64,000 nt of DNA from Alphaproteobacteria bacterium (lineage in GTDB: Bacteria > Pseudomonadota > Alphaproteobacteria > UBA8366 > Aestuariispiraceae): positions 62,001 to 126,000 of the forward strand of contig JASJDC010000010.1 in the NCBI GenBank assembly GCA_030065235.1, read 5' to 3'. Of the stretch, positions 46,318-55,498 are shown one piece after another. The translations under genes and the position numbers were made by a program. The stretch's first letter is position 1. Every line of letters begins with the position of its first letter. Under the pieces are notes generated by a model that was not told the origin of the DNA, made no database searches, and saw only the letters and a program-made list of their open reading frames with translations.

Positions 46318-47334
46318 TCATTGCGCTGCGGTGCGCCCGGAGGCCATTAGGTCTGATGCTTGGCGCGACCATACCGGGTTCGCCTGCCCAAGAGCCGATC
46401 GCGCCGCGTCATATTCACGGCCCCAGCGTTCGACGATGTCGGCTGCAGGTTCAATCGCCTTTGTCGCTCCAACACCCTGACCGGCGCCCCAAATGTCTTT
46501 CCACGGCTTGGGCTTGGTCGAAACAAGGTCCAGCTTCTCGCGTTCGAGCCCGTGGAGGTTGTCGGGGTCCAACCCCGCCTTGCTGATGCTCTCGCGCAAG
46601 TAATTGCCATGCATGCCCGTGAACACGTCAGACAGAACGATGTCTTTTGACGAGCTCTGCGCGATCATTGTTTTATAGTCGGCCACGGCGTTGGCTTCAT
46701 ATGTTGGGATGAAGGCGGTTCCTGAATAGGCGAAATCCGCGCCCATCGCTTCGGCCGCCAATACCCCGCGTCCGCTTGCGATCGCGCCGGCGAGCGCAAG
46801 CGGCCCGTCAAACCATTCGCGAATTTCCTGCACCAGCGCAAAGGGCGACAAATCGCCCGCATGTCCGCCGGCCCCTGCAGCCACCGCGATTAGCCCATCG
46901 GCTCCTTTATCGATGGCCTTGTGCGCATAAAAATTGTTGGTGATGTCATGCATGACGACGCCGCCGTAGGCGTGTACGGCGTCATTGATATCTGTCCGGG
47001 CGCCAAGCGACGTGATGATAATGGGAACCTTGTGACGGGCGCACATCTCCATATCTTCTTCGAGACGGCTGTTGGACCGGTGCACAATCTGGTTGACGGC
47101 GAACGGGGCTGACGGGGCTTCTGGGTGCGCCCGGTCATGCGCGGCGAGATCTTCCTTGATCTGGTGAAACCACTCCTCCAGCAGGCTGGCCGGGCGCGCA
47201 TTGAGCGCCGGGAAGGATCCCACGATGCCCGCCTTGCACTGAGCGATGACAAGTTCAGGGCCGGAAATAATGAACAGAGGCGATGCGATGAGGGGAAGCC
47301 GGAGCCGCCCCTTCAAGATGTCGGGGCAACTCAA
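46318..47334 (-). CDS. Nitronate monooxygenase family protein
   Basis: 338 residues from a TTG. FMN TIM-barrel of the 2-nitropropane dioxygenase family: RLPLIASPLFIISGPELVI, GIVGSFPALNARP, the AAGAGGHAGDLSPFAL loop with the catalytic-type His and the GADFAYSGTAFIPT phosphate site. Such enzymes oxidise alkyl nitronates, and some homologues act on 2-enoyl-CoA (FabK-like). AAAGGG precedes the TTG. It lies 25 bases after the IclR gene in the same direction, so it is probably co-transcribed. Confidence 0.88.
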   Translation of the reverse strand: MSCPDILKGRLRLPLIASPLFIISGPELVIAQCKAGIVGSFPALNARPASLLEEWFHQIKEDLAAHDRAHPEAPSAPFAVNQIVHRSNSRLEEDMEMCARHKVPIIITSLGARTDINDAVHAYGGVVMHDITNNFYAHKAIDKGADGLIAVAAGAGGHAGDLSPFALVQEIREWFDGPLALAGAIASGRGVLAAEAMGADFAYSGTAFIPTYEANAVADYKTMIAQSSSKDIVLSDVFTGMHGNYLRESISKAGLDPDNLHGLEREKLDLVSTKPKPWKDIWGAGQGVGATKAIEPAADIVERWGREYDAARSALGQANPVWSRQASDLMASGRTAAQ

Positions 47335-47359
47335 TGGGAAACCCTTTCAAAAAAGAGAG

Positions 47360-48214
47360 TTAAGCGCGATTGCTTTGGCCTTCCGCCCGTTCCCGGTGCA
47401 GGCCTCGCCACATGTTTCGCTTGCGTTCGGCCTCGGGCAACTGCCGTAGGCTCCGGTCGAGCCGCTGACCTTGTTCCCGCAGAAGTGCGGCGAGACCCGC
47501 AATACGATCCTTGGCGAAACGATGCTTCTCGCCGTTGATCGTCAGCGTTCCGATCGGTCGACCATTGCGTGCGACCAACGCGAGCGCTAAGCCGTAGACC
47601 AGCCCCTGCCGATCGTCGAGCGCAAGTGCGTAGCCAACATTGCGGCATTCGACGATTTGGGCTTCGACTGTCTTGCGGTCGAAGCCCGGCGTGCTCTCGT
47701 CCACACCGTCCAAGATAAATGCAATCTCGTCGTCCAGCATCGCCGCCAGAAGCGCGACGCCCGTGGCCCCCGCCCAGACAGGCCGGTGCGACCCAATATC
47801 CATCGCCAGCGCCGGCAATTGGTGTGAACCGGTCACCACCTCGATACAGGTGAGCGCGTTGCCTGAACGAAGGCAGTAGCAGGCCGTGTCGCTGGTGCCG
47901 TCGACCAGTGTGGTCAACACCTCTCGGGCCTTCTCCGACAGATCGTATCGGTTCGAGGCCGCCGATGCGAGCGCAAAGAATTCCAGCCCCAACGCATACC
48001 GTTTGGACGAAAGATCCTGTTCGACGAAGTTGTGTTGCACGAGTGTCGAAATCAACCGATAGGTCGTGGATCTGTCGAGCCCGGTCAATTCGGCGAGATC
48101 CATGAGCCGCAAACCATCGGGAGGAGCTGACGCGATTTGCTTGAGCAACGTGATCGCACGGTCGACTGTCTGCGAGCCAGGTTGATCCGATGACCTCCGA
48201 CCACTCTTTGGCAT
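47360..48214 (-). CDS. IclR-family transcriptional regulator
   Basis: 284 residues. N-terminal winged helix (SQTVDRAITLLKQIA, LAELTGLDRSTTYRLISTLVQ) and C-terminal effector domain (GTSDTACYCLRSGNAL, VWAGATGVALLAAMLDD). IclR regulators respond to small organic acids. AAGGGGCGC seven bases before the ATG at 48214 decides the start. It is divergent from module B with a 200-base A+T-richer gap and precedes the nitronate monooxygenase. Confidence 0.92.
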   Translation of the reverse strand: MPKSGRRSSDQPGSQTVDRAITLLKQIASAPPDGLRLMDLAELTGLDRSTTYRLISTLVQHNFVEQDLSSKRYALGLEFFALASAASNRYDLSEKAREVLTTLVDGTSDTACYCLRSGNALTCIEVVTGSHQLPALAMDIGSHRPVWAGATGVALLAAMLDDEIAFILDGVDESTPGFDRKTVEAQIVECRNVGYALALDDRQGLVYGLALALVARNGRPIGTLTINGEKHRFAKDRIAGLAALLREQGQRLDRSLRQLPEAERKRNMWRGLHRERAEGQSNRA

Positions 48215-48414
48215 GTTGCGCCCCTTCAAATGACAGTTGGAAGACTGAATCTGGACAATGACACATCAATGGCCGCCCCTCCAGGCACAGATACGATCCT
48301 AGCTTTCCAAGATTTCGTATATTGAACAGTAGCGCCAATAAATCCGCAATACAAAATTATCCTTGACTCGCAAGCCGGGCGATAGGAATTTCGTCGCATG
48401 CTGCTCGAGGTGTG

Positions 48415-49584
48415 ATGACCCATCAAATCCACATCCATTCTCCCGATGAAATCGATTTGTTTCGCGCATCAATACGCGGTTTCGTCGAGGGCGAACTCAC
48501 CGAAGCACGGGTGCGTGCGATGGATGACAGGCGCGCGCTTGAGCCAGAGCTGCGCAGCCAAATGGCTCAATTGGGCTGGTTAGGCCTGTCCCTGCCCGAA
48601 GCCTATGGCGGGAGCGCAGCCGGTGTTGAGATGGGTGTCGTCCTGGTGGAAGAGGTTTCTCGTGTGTTTCCCTCGCTCGGCACACTTCTGGTTCTTTGGG
48701 CGATGGGCGCTCGCGCGGTGAGTCAACATGGCAGCGATCTCCAGAAATCGCAGATCCTGCCGCGCATGGCGGATGGCGCCTACGCCCTCGCCTTTGGCAT
48801 TTCAGAACCGGATGGCGGGACCGATGCGCTTCGTTGCAAGACCCGTGCGACACGGACAGAGAGCGGTTGGCGCGTCGACGGATCAAAGCTCTATACGTCC
48901 TTCGCGGCGGAATCCGATGCGATCGCCACGCTGTGCCGAACCGCGCCGCTTGAAGACGGCAAACCTTCGCGAGGCTTGTCCGTGATCCTGGTTCCGCGCG
49001 CTCAGGACGGTGTGGAAACGCGCAGGATGAACCTGATGGCGCATCGCGCGGCCTGCACCTGTGAAACCTATTTCGACGATGCGCGTGCGGCTGCTGATGA
49101 CCTCCTGGGCGAAGAGGGACGTGGATTTAAACAACTGCTGTCCACGTTGGACGAAGAACGCATACTCGCGGCGGCGATGTATGTCGGCATCATGCAAGGG
49201 GCGTTGGACGGCATGGTGGCGTATGCCTGCGACCGCGTCGCCTTTGGCAAGCAGATTGGCGGGTTTCAGGCGATCCAGCATCCAATCGCGGATGTCGCGA
49301 CAGACCTTGAGCACGCGCGGCTCATGGTGTCGCATGCGGCGCGTCTTTTTGACCGTAACGAAGACAGTTCAAACGCGGCCGCGATGGCCAAGCTTTTCGC
49401 CTCCGAAGCGGCGGCGCGGGCGACAGATCGTGGTATGCGTGTCATGGGCGGGTACGGCTTGGTTCAGGAACATAGCATGGAGCGGCTTTTTCGCGACGCG
49501 CGGCTCGGCTTGTTCAGCCCCATTTCAAACGAGATGATCCGCAACCAGATTGGCGAACGGCTCGGCCTGCCACGCAGCTATTGA
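48415..49584 (+). CDS. Acyl-CoA dehydrogenase (variant without the usual catalytic Glu)
   Basis: 389 residues. Fold landmarks: GWLGLSLPEAYGGSAAGVEMG, FGISEPDGGTDAL, GSKLYTSFAAESDAI, FGKQIGGFQAIQHPIADVATD and the end GYGLVQEHSMERLFRDARLG. Where most relatives have the catalytic Glu (E-G-T-x-E) this protein reads SPISNEM, so the base must lie elsewhere or the reaction differs. Either the ATG at 48415 or a GTG one codon upstream can start it; GAGG lies before both. It opens module B. Confidence 0.9.
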   Translation: MTHQIHIHSPDEIDLFRASIRGFVEGELTEARVRAMDDRRALEPELRSQMAQLGWLGLSLPEAYGGSAAGVEMGVVLVEEVSRVFPSLGTLLVLWAMGARAVSQHGSDLQKSQILPRMADGAYALAFGISEPDGGTDALRCKTRATRTESGWRVDGSKLYTSFAAESDAIATLCRTAPLEDGKPSRGLSVILVPRAQDGVETRRMNLMAHRAACTCETYFDDARAAADDLLGEEGRGFKQLLSTLDEERILAAAMYVGIMQGALDGMVAYACDRVAFGKQIGGFQAIQHPIADVATDLEHARLMVSHAARLFDRNEDSSNAAAMAKLFASEAAARATDRGMRVMGGYGLVQEHSMERLFRDARLGLFSPISNEMIRNQIGERLGLPRSY

Positions 49585-49591
49585 GGGCCGG

Positions 49592-50746
49592 ATGCAGGCG
49601 ATCAAACCCGCACATTATCCATGGCTCGACTACCGGCGGTACGCTTTTTCACTGGGTCGGATGGGCGGCGGAGCGGCGTGGCTATCCGGTGCAACCGCCT
49701 CGACCTGGGACCCAGAGACGCGCCATATCGAAATTCGAGGCGGGATGGCGCAACAGGCCGCGACGGCCTGGGACAAGATCGAAGCGGTTCTTGAAGCCGC
49801 CGGTTTGACTCTGGCGGATGTCACGCGCGTGACCGAGTACCTGCCCCCCAATGGCGTGAAGCGCTATGCAGAGCTTGCCGAAACGCGGGATGCGCGGCTC
49901 GGCGGCGTGCGGCCTACCGTGAACACGGCGCCTGTCGCCGCTCTCTTTCGATCCGGCGCGTTGGTCGAGATCGAAGTCCTTGCAGGCCCGCGCAGCAGTG
50001 TCGTTGGCGACGGCGTCATTCACCTTCCTACCCTGTCGCCAACATTGCCGAATGGCGACATCGCCTATCCGGGCGACGTGGTGGGTCAGACCGCGCGCAT
50101 TTTTGATCGCGCCGAAGAGATCCTGACCGACCTCGGCAGCGATCTGTCTCACATCGCCATGACAGTGGATTTCCTCAGCCCTGCCGCACGCAACAACTAC
50201 AAATCATCAGGTCAGGTTCGGCTCGACCGGCTTGGCCCTGTTTACCCAGGCGCGGCCGGAATCGTGCAGCCCCAGCTCATGCACCCCGAAGCCCTGGTCC
50301 AGTATGACATCACGGCGACGCGCGACGAACCGGAACGGATCGATCCAGGTTGGCGACGCTATGACGCGCTCTCCTATAGCGCTGCAGTCAAGGCCGGGCC
50401 GCTGGTGTTTCTGTCGGGCATGGGCGCTCTTGACCCTGAGAAGCTCGAGTTTCGTCACGCAGACGAGATCGCGGCGCAAGCAGACTACATCTTTGAATTG
50501 ACGGAAAAAGCGATGCACAGCGCAGGCGGCGCCCTGCGTGACATTGTCAAACAGGTTGAGTTCGTGGCCCCTCATGCGGTGGATCAATACCGCAGCGTGG
50601 CCGAGGTTCGGCGCAAATGGTTTGGCGATGTCCCGCCCGCCGCGACCGGGGTGACCTGTGGTGCGTTGTTGCGCGGGGCCATGCGCATTGAGATCGTGCA
50701 GGTGGCCGTGATTGGCGCCGGCGCCGCAGAAGACGAAACCGCATGA
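49592..50746 (+). CDS. Tandem RidA (YjgF/UK114) protein
   Basis: 384 residues with two to three RidA-like units: a first near residues 15-125 (ATAWDKIEAVLEAAGLTLADV, RVTEYLP), a middle near 140-230 and a last near 260-375 (VFLSGMGALDP, AMHSAGGALRDIVKQVEFV). RidA proteins hydrolyse reactive enamine/imine intermediates. Fused forms are uncommon. GAGGG supports the ATG at 49592. It overlaps the next gene by ATGA. Its presence hints that the pathway has an amine, imine or 2-aminoacrylate-like intermediate. Confidence 0.82.
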   Translation: MQAIKPAHYPWLDYRRYAFSLGRMGGGAAWLSGATASTWDPETRHIEIRGGMAQQAATAWDKIEAVLEAAGLTLADVTRVTEYLPPNGVKRYAELAETRDARLGGVRPTVNTAPVAALFRSGALVEIEVLAGPRSSVVGDGVIHLPTLSPTLPNGDIAYPGDVVGQTARIFDRAEEILTDLGSDLSHIAMTVDFLSPAARNNYKSSGQVRLDRLGPVYPGAAGIVQPQLMHPEALVQYDITATRDEPERIDPGWRRYDALSYSAAVKAGPLVFLSGMGALDPEKLEFRHADEIAAQADYIFELTEKAMHSAGGALRDIVKQVEFVAPHAVDQYRSVAEVRRKWFGDVPPAATGVTCGALLRGAMRIEIVQVAVIGAGAAEDETA

Positions 50747-51240
50747 CGCTGCTGACCGATGACATTCGCCGCTGTATTGGAGCGCAGGTTACCTATCCCG
50801 CCTCAGAGCCCATTGGCGCCGCGTCGCCACGCTATTACGCCATGGCCGTGCGAGACGAGAATCCTGCATTTTGGGACGATGCGGCCGCGCGCGCAGCGGG
50901 TCTGCCCGGATGCGTCGCTCCAACGACTTTCGTTGTGGATTGCAACTTTTACGCCCGCGGCGCCGCAGATGAGAGCGGCTATTTCGGGCACCAATGGGAC
51001 ATTCCCGGTGGGCCCTGGCAGGTGATCCGGGGCGGGAACGACTATCAATTTGCGCGTCCAATCGTGGCGACGGACCGGATATCGGTTTCGTTCACGCTGA
51101 GCGACATCGAAGAAAAGGCGGCTCGGCAGGGTGGTTCCCAGCTGATGCTGACCTCGCTGATCGTCTACAGGGCTGACGACAGGGTAGAGGTGGCGCGCAA
51201 CACCGAAACGATCTTCCTGCGCAAGGCGCCCTCGACATGA
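50743..51240 (+). CDS. MaoC-like hotdog protein, FAS1-type N-terminal half
   Basis: 165 residues. Hotdog elements: ARAAGLPGCVAPTTFVVD, GGNDYQFARPIVATDRISVSFTLSD (two strands) and the end VARNTETIFLR. This resembles the N-terminal half of two-domain MaoC dehydratases, which pair with a catalytic half. The next gene, overlapping by ATGA, supplies the matching partner, so a heterodimeric hydratase is likely. Confidence 0.8.
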   Translation: MTLLTDDIRRCIGAQVTYPASEPIGAASPRYYAMAVRDENPAFWDDAAARAAGLPGCVAPTTFVVDCNFYARGAADESGYFGHQWDIPGGPWQVIRGGNDYQFARPIVATDRISVSFTLSDIEEKAARQGGSQLMLTSLIVYRADDRVEVARNTETIFLRKAPST

Positions 51241-51650
51241 CCGTCCCCCCTGCCGCGTTGACGGTCACCCTCGATCTGCCGGACCTGATGGCTTACGGCG
51301 CCGCGACCTGGGATTGGCACCGCAGCCACTATGACCGTGACTGGGCGCGGGCGTCGGGTTTGCCCGATTGCATGGTTGACGGACAGTTCTTCGGTGCGCT
51401 TTTCGCCCGTCAGATCGGTGACAGCTACGGAGCCGCTGCGCGTATCGTGACCATGCGTCTGAGGTATCATGCGCTGGCGTTCGCCACGGATACGATCACC
51501 GTAACCGCGACACTGGACACAGACGCCGACGGACCGCCGGGCCAGGTTGTGCTGTCGCAAGAGGCGCATCGGGACGATATCCGGCTCGCCTCGGCCCGCA
51601 CCGAAGTTCTTCTGCCCACACCCAGTTCCGAAAGCGAAACGACACCATGA
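51237..51650 (+). CDS. MaoC-like hotdog protein, catalytic-type half
   Basis: 137 residues. The segment LMAYGAATWDWHRSHYDRDW carries the Asp-x-x-x-x-His hydratase motif of R-specific enoyl-CoA hydratases, followed by LPDCMVDGQFFGALFARQI. It is coupled to the preceding hotdog gene and to the acyl-CoA ligase gene by ATGA overlaps. It likely forms a heterodimeric 2-enoyl-CoA hydratase with its neighbour. Confidence 0.83.
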   Translation: MTVPPAALTVTLDLPDLMAYGAATWDWHRSHYDRDWARASGLPDCMVDGQFFGALFARQIGDSYGAAARIVTMRLRYHALAFATDTITVTATLDTDADGPPGQVVLSQEAHRDDIRLASARTEVLLPTPSSESETTP

Positions 51651-53197
51651 ATGTTGGACATCATCTGACGCTTGCCGCGCATCGTTGGCCGAACAAGACC
51701 GCTGTCGTTTTCGAAGGGCGACGGGTGTCGTTTCGCGATCTGAACCGCTTGGCCAATCGCTCCGCCTACGCCTTTGCAGCCGCCGGCATTCGCGAAGGGG
51801 ATCGTGTTGCGGTGATGACGTGGAACCGGGTCGAACAGGTCGCGATTTTCTATGGCCTGCTCAAGTATGGCGCGATCCCTGTGCCGGTCAGCTATCGGCT
51901 CGCCGCGCAGGAAGTCCGCTACATTCTCGAGGATTGCGGCGCGCACATGGTCGTGGCGGACGAAGAAACCGCCCCAGTCATAGACGCGCTGAACGGCCAG
52001 TTGGAAGCGGTTCGCGGCGTCGTTCAGATCGGCGAACCCGCAGCGACGGGCATGATCCCGTTTGCTCAGTTCATTGAACCCGCACGTGATGACGAACCGG
52101 GCGCTGGTTTGGGCGGCTTGGCGCCGGCCTTCATCATGTACACCTCAGGTACAACTGGAAAACCCAAAGGCGTCGTCCGCTCCCATCAGGCTGAAACCTT
52201 GGGCGCAATGGCGATGGCCATCGCGATGGGTTATCGGCATGACGATACGCTGATGCATAATAAGCCGCTTTTCCACATCGCCCAACTGCAATTGCAGTTC
52301 CTTCCCTGCATCCTCATCGGCGCGACGGGCGTCATGACGCGCGGTTATGATGTGGATGAAACGCTGTCGCTGTTGCAGAAGGAACGCGTCACGGCGCTGC
52401 ATGGGGTGCCGACTCAACTCGTGATGATGATGGACGCCGATCTGTCGCGCTATGATCTGTCATCACTCCGGATGGGATTTTTCGGCGGTCAGACTCTGAA
52501 CGAAGTGACGACCAAGTTCTGTCTGGATCTCTTTCCGAAGTCCTTTGTGAATGTCTACGGCTCGACCGAGATACTGGCGGCCACGACGCTGGATTATGTC
52601 AGCGCGCCCGATCGTCTGACCTGCACTGGCAAGCCTATTATCAACACCTACGCACGCGTGGTCGAGATCGGCGGCAAAGACCCGGACGCTGTGGTGCAGC
52701 CCGGAACCGTTGGTCAATTGCTCCTGCGCAGCCCAAGCCAAATGACGGAATATCTCGGCCTGCGAGAGAAAACGGCGGAAACACTGAGGGGCGGCTGGTA
52801 CTGGACCGGCGATTGCGCATGGGAGGATGATGCAGGGTTTCTGTCGGTTCAGGGCCGGATCGACGCCACGATCAAATCCGGGGGTGAGAACATCCACCCG
52901 TCCGAAGTGGAAAATCTGTTGTTTCAACATGAAGACGTCGCCGACGCCGCCGTCGTCGGTCTGCCATCGCACAAACTCGGCCAAGTTGTTTGTGCGGCTA
53001 TTTCTCGGCGTGCGGGGACGAATGTCAGCGCCGAAGCGCTGGACGCCTTCTGCCGCGAAAGCGCGGAGCTGGCGAATTTCAAGCGACCCAGACACTGGTT
53101 CTTTGTCGATGAGATCCCGTCAAATTCCACCGGCAAGGTCGAGCGCAAAGCGCTTGAAAAGATGCTGATGGACGGTCTTGACGGCGCATTGCCATGA
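51647..53197 (+). CDS. Acyl-CoA synthetase (AMP-forming)
   Basis: 516 residues. Activates a carboxylic acid as its CoA ester through an acyl-adenylate. Motifs: A3 MYTSGTTGKPKGVVRSH, A5 VNVYGSTEIL, A7 YWTGDCAWEDDAG, A8 GRIDATIKSGGENIHPSEVE and the A10 Lys in NSTGKVERK. It sits between the hotdog pair and an enoyl-CoA hydratase in module B with ATGA overlaps on both sides. The acid is not known. Confidence 0.93.
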   Translation: MNVGHHLTLAAHRWPNKTAVVFEGRRVSFRDLNRLANRSAYAFAAAGIREGDRVAVMTWNRVEQVAIFYGLLKYGAIPVPVSYRLAAQEVRYILEDCGAHMVVADEETAPVIDALNGQLEAVRGVVQIGEPAATGMIPFAQFIEPARDDEPGAGLGGLAPAFIMYTSGTTGKPKGVVRSHQAETLGAMAMAIAMGYRHDDTLMHNKPLFHIAQLQLQFLPCILIGATGVMTRGYDVDETLSLLQKERVTALHGVPTQLVMMMDADLSRYDLSSLRMGFFGGQTLNEVTTKFCLDLFPKSFVNVYGSTEILAATTLDYVSAPDRLTCTGKPIINTYARVVEIGGKDPDAVVQPGTVGQLLLRSPSQMTEYLGLREKTAETLRGGWYWTGDCAWEDDAGFLSVQGRIDATIKSGGENIHPSEVENLLFQHEDVADAAVVGLPSHKLGQVVCAAISRRAGTNVSAEALDAFCRESAELANFKRPRHWFFVDEIPSNSTGKVERKALEKMLMDGLDGALP

Positions 53198-54015
53198 GCG
53201 ACACAGAAACGCCAATCCTCTGGAATGCTGAGAACGGCGTCGCCACGCTGACGTTTAATCGTCCCCATCGACACAATGCCTGGACGACCGAGATGGAGAC
53301 GTTGTTGCGCGCGTTGCTGTCGCAAGCGACAGCTGACCCGAAGGTGCGGGTGATTGTTTTGCGTGGCGCCGGGCGCGCCTTTTGTGCGGGCTTCGATCTG
53401 GAGGGTGTGGGAACCGAGGGGCTGTTGACCGCGCCACCCTACCGCGCAGGCGATCTAGAGCAGCGCTACAGCTATGTGCGTGGGATCCCCAAACCGGTGA
53501 TCGCCGCCATCGACGGCGCCGCGATCGGGGTTGGGCTGGTTCTGGCCTTGGTAAGCGATATTCGCCTCGCGTCGTCTCGCGCACGGTTCTCCACGGGTTT
53601 CACGCGACGCGGCGTGATCGCCGAACATGGTTCGGCCTGGCTGCTAACGCAGATCGTGGGTGCCGGCAACGCTGCAGATCTGGTTCTCTCGGGGCGCACG
53701 GTCGAAGCGGATGAGGCCGCGACCATGGGGCTGGCGCGGTTGCTTGATCGCGATTTTGACGCGGAGGTCATGAGCTATGCGCAGGACATCGCACAAAACT
53801 GCGCACCCCGGTCGCTGGCGATAGCCAAAAGGCAGCTCGCCTGTGTCGGATCGCAGACCCTCGCGCAGGCGACTCGAATGGCCGATCTGGAATTGGAAGC
53901 TTGCGAGGGCACACCGGAGCTGCGCGAAGGTGTTGCGAGTTTCTTTGATCGGAGGAAACCCGATTTTGCACCCATCACCGGAATGCCGAAGTTGGCCGGC
54001 GACACGGATAGCTGA
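53194..54015 (+). CDS. Enoyl-CoA hydratase/isomerase
   Basis: 273 residues of the crotonase family: ATLTFNRPHRHNAWTTEM, GAGRAFCAGFDLEG, oxyanion hole region IDGAAIGVGLVLALVSDIRL and the HGSAWLLTQIVG segment. In the second active-site segment the classical Glu pair is only partly retained (RRGVIAEHGS), so isomerase or hydrolase activity is possible. Overlaps the ligase by ATGA and closes module B. Confidence 0.9.
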   Translation: MSDTETPILWNAENGVATLTFNRPHRHNAWTTEMETLLRALLSQATADPKVRVIVLRGAGRAFCAGFDLEGVGTEGLLTAPPYRAGDLEQRYSYVRGIPKPVIAAIDGAAIGVGLVLALVSDIRLASSRARFSTGFTRRGVIAEHGSAWLLTQIVGAGNAADLVLSGRTVEADEAATMGLARLLDRDFDAEVMSYAQDIAQNCAPRSLAIAKRQLACVGSQTLAQATRMADLELEACEGTPELREGVASFFDRRKPDFAPITGMPKLAGDTDS

Positions 54016-54017
54016 AC

Positions 54018-54821
54018 TTACGAGCCGCCGCCGCCGCCTAATCGCAGTGTGACCTTGTAGCTAAAGCGCGAGGCGACGTGCAAGCTGTGTGCAATTTCAA
54101 ACTCGGCGCCGGTCTGATCGACATAGCGTCGCTCAATCAGCAAGCCCGGAGATCCGGGCGCAACCTGCAACCGATCAGCGTCTTCTCCTTCGATCAGGCA
54201 AGCTGCAATTTTTTGGCGCAACTCGACAGCGCGAATACCAAAGTGCTCTTCGATCTGAGTGTAAATGGGGATTGAGAAATCCTGCAGCCGGTCACTCACC
54301 TCCCGATACTTATCGGCGACGTGTACGACAGAATACGCCATGGGCAATGCGTCGTCCGGCCCATATCGATAACCGGTGATTTCCAGCCATGTCGCGCCAA
54401 AGTCGCCGCCAATCTGTTCGACAAGTTGTGCATCGGCGATAACGTCGCGATGCCCGATCGGGCGAAAATCAGTATCACGCACATACGACAACAAGTCCGC
54501 GGAATTGTTGTGAACTTGCACATAGTGACGCGCAGGATTGGCCGAAAGCACGCGGGTCCCGATACCAGGCCGCCGGGCGACATAACCGAGTTCTTCCAGG
54601 TTCCGTAAAGCTTCTCGGGCGGTGTGCCGACTAACGTCGTCCCGCGCGCGCAGCTCCAGCTCGCCGGGCAACAGAGACCCCACCGGATAACGACCGGCTT
54701 GAATATCGGCGATAAGACCGTCCGCTAGTTTCTGATATCTGGGCTTGGTCCTGCTGCGCCCGGTCGCGGTGGATCCAGCAGTCTGATCGCCGGTTTGGCT
54801 TTTGGACGTTGTGCGCTTCAT
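54018..54821 (-). CDS. GntR-family regulator with UTRA domain (HutC-like)
   Basis: 267 residues. Winged helix: RYQKLADGLIADIQAGRYPVG, LLPGELELRARDDVSRHTAREALRNLEELGYV (two helices of one HTH). The UTRA effector domain follows (PIYTQIEEHFGIRAVELRQKI, LQVAPGSPGLLIERRYVD). HutC-type proteins repress catabolic operons and release DNA on binding a small ligand. Start at 54821 chosen by fold; a longer frame reaches 54917. It converges on module B and faces the 680-base gap before the TRAP transporter. Confidence 0.9.
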   Translation of the reverse strand: MKRTTSKSQTGDQTAGSTATGRSRTKPRYQKLADGLIADIQAGRYPVGSLLPGELELRARDDVSRHTAREALRNLEELGYVARRPGIGTRVLSANPARHYVQVHNNSADLLSYVRDTDFRPIGHRDVIADAQLVEQIGGDFGATWLEITGYRYGPDDALPMAYSVVHVADKYREVSDRLQDFSIPIYTQIEEHFGIRAVELRQKIAACLIEGEDADRLQVAPGSPGLLIERRYVDQTGAEFEIAHSLHVASRFSYKVTLRLGGGGGS

Positions 54822-55498
54822 CGCAAGTCTCTTGTCCTCTTCGACCGCACAAGCCAGCACCGGATGAGCGTTTCGATTTGGGCCCTCATTTTCGGCGCCA
54901 CGCGAGGCCCTCGCCATCCTCTCGAATAGAAAACAGGATTATCCGAAGAACAAGACAGTGCGTGTTTTTTGTATAATCGCCTGCTCGAGTCGGCTTCACT
55001 GCAGACGATTTTTGTGCGGAAACTCTGCTGAAAGCACAGAACCCGTCTATCGCGACCGGCCGAGGTCATTGCGCGTTGCGCACCCGATTCCGAATGCTGA
55101 GAATCGCAAAACGCGCGTGGATAAAAAGTCGTACCCCAGATCAACTCTTGCCTGCGCCAGACCGGACCTGACCGGACGGCCCGGGATTGCGCAAAACGGC
55201 TCGGCGCGCATGGAGGGAAAGCGCACACATCTGTCTAACATATTGATTATTATATATAATTAGGATCACAGATCACATTCTGTCTGCGTATCCTGTAGTC
55301 TGATTGATGCCTTAACGAGCCGCCCCAGCCCGTTTTTGCCGTTCAGAACCGACCGCCCAATAGTTCATATAATAAAACTATATAGTTTCCGTTTTCTGTT
55401 TTAAAATTTGCTGTGATGAGCTAGCCTTTCATGTGCCCGTCAGGGCGGAGACACAGGCGCGGAGAAAAGACCGGTCAGCCTTCAGCACGGAGGACTAC
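54822..55498. promoter_or_regulatory. A+T-rich regulatory gap before the TRAP operon
   Basis: No gene is visible in about 680 bases. Two perfect palindromes stand out: ATTATATATAAT (55249-55260) and AAACTATATAGTTT (55375-55388), the second directly after a TATAAT (55368-55373) that could be a -10. They are candidate operators for the GntR/UTRA protein encoded on the left. GGAGG lies before the first TRAP gene. Confidence 0.5.

Noticed and set aside
47331-48338. A 335-residue open frame overlapping the IclR gene on the same strand
   Set aside because: It is out of frame with a clear winged-helix and effector domain and has no recognisable motif itself; it is a high-G+C shadow.
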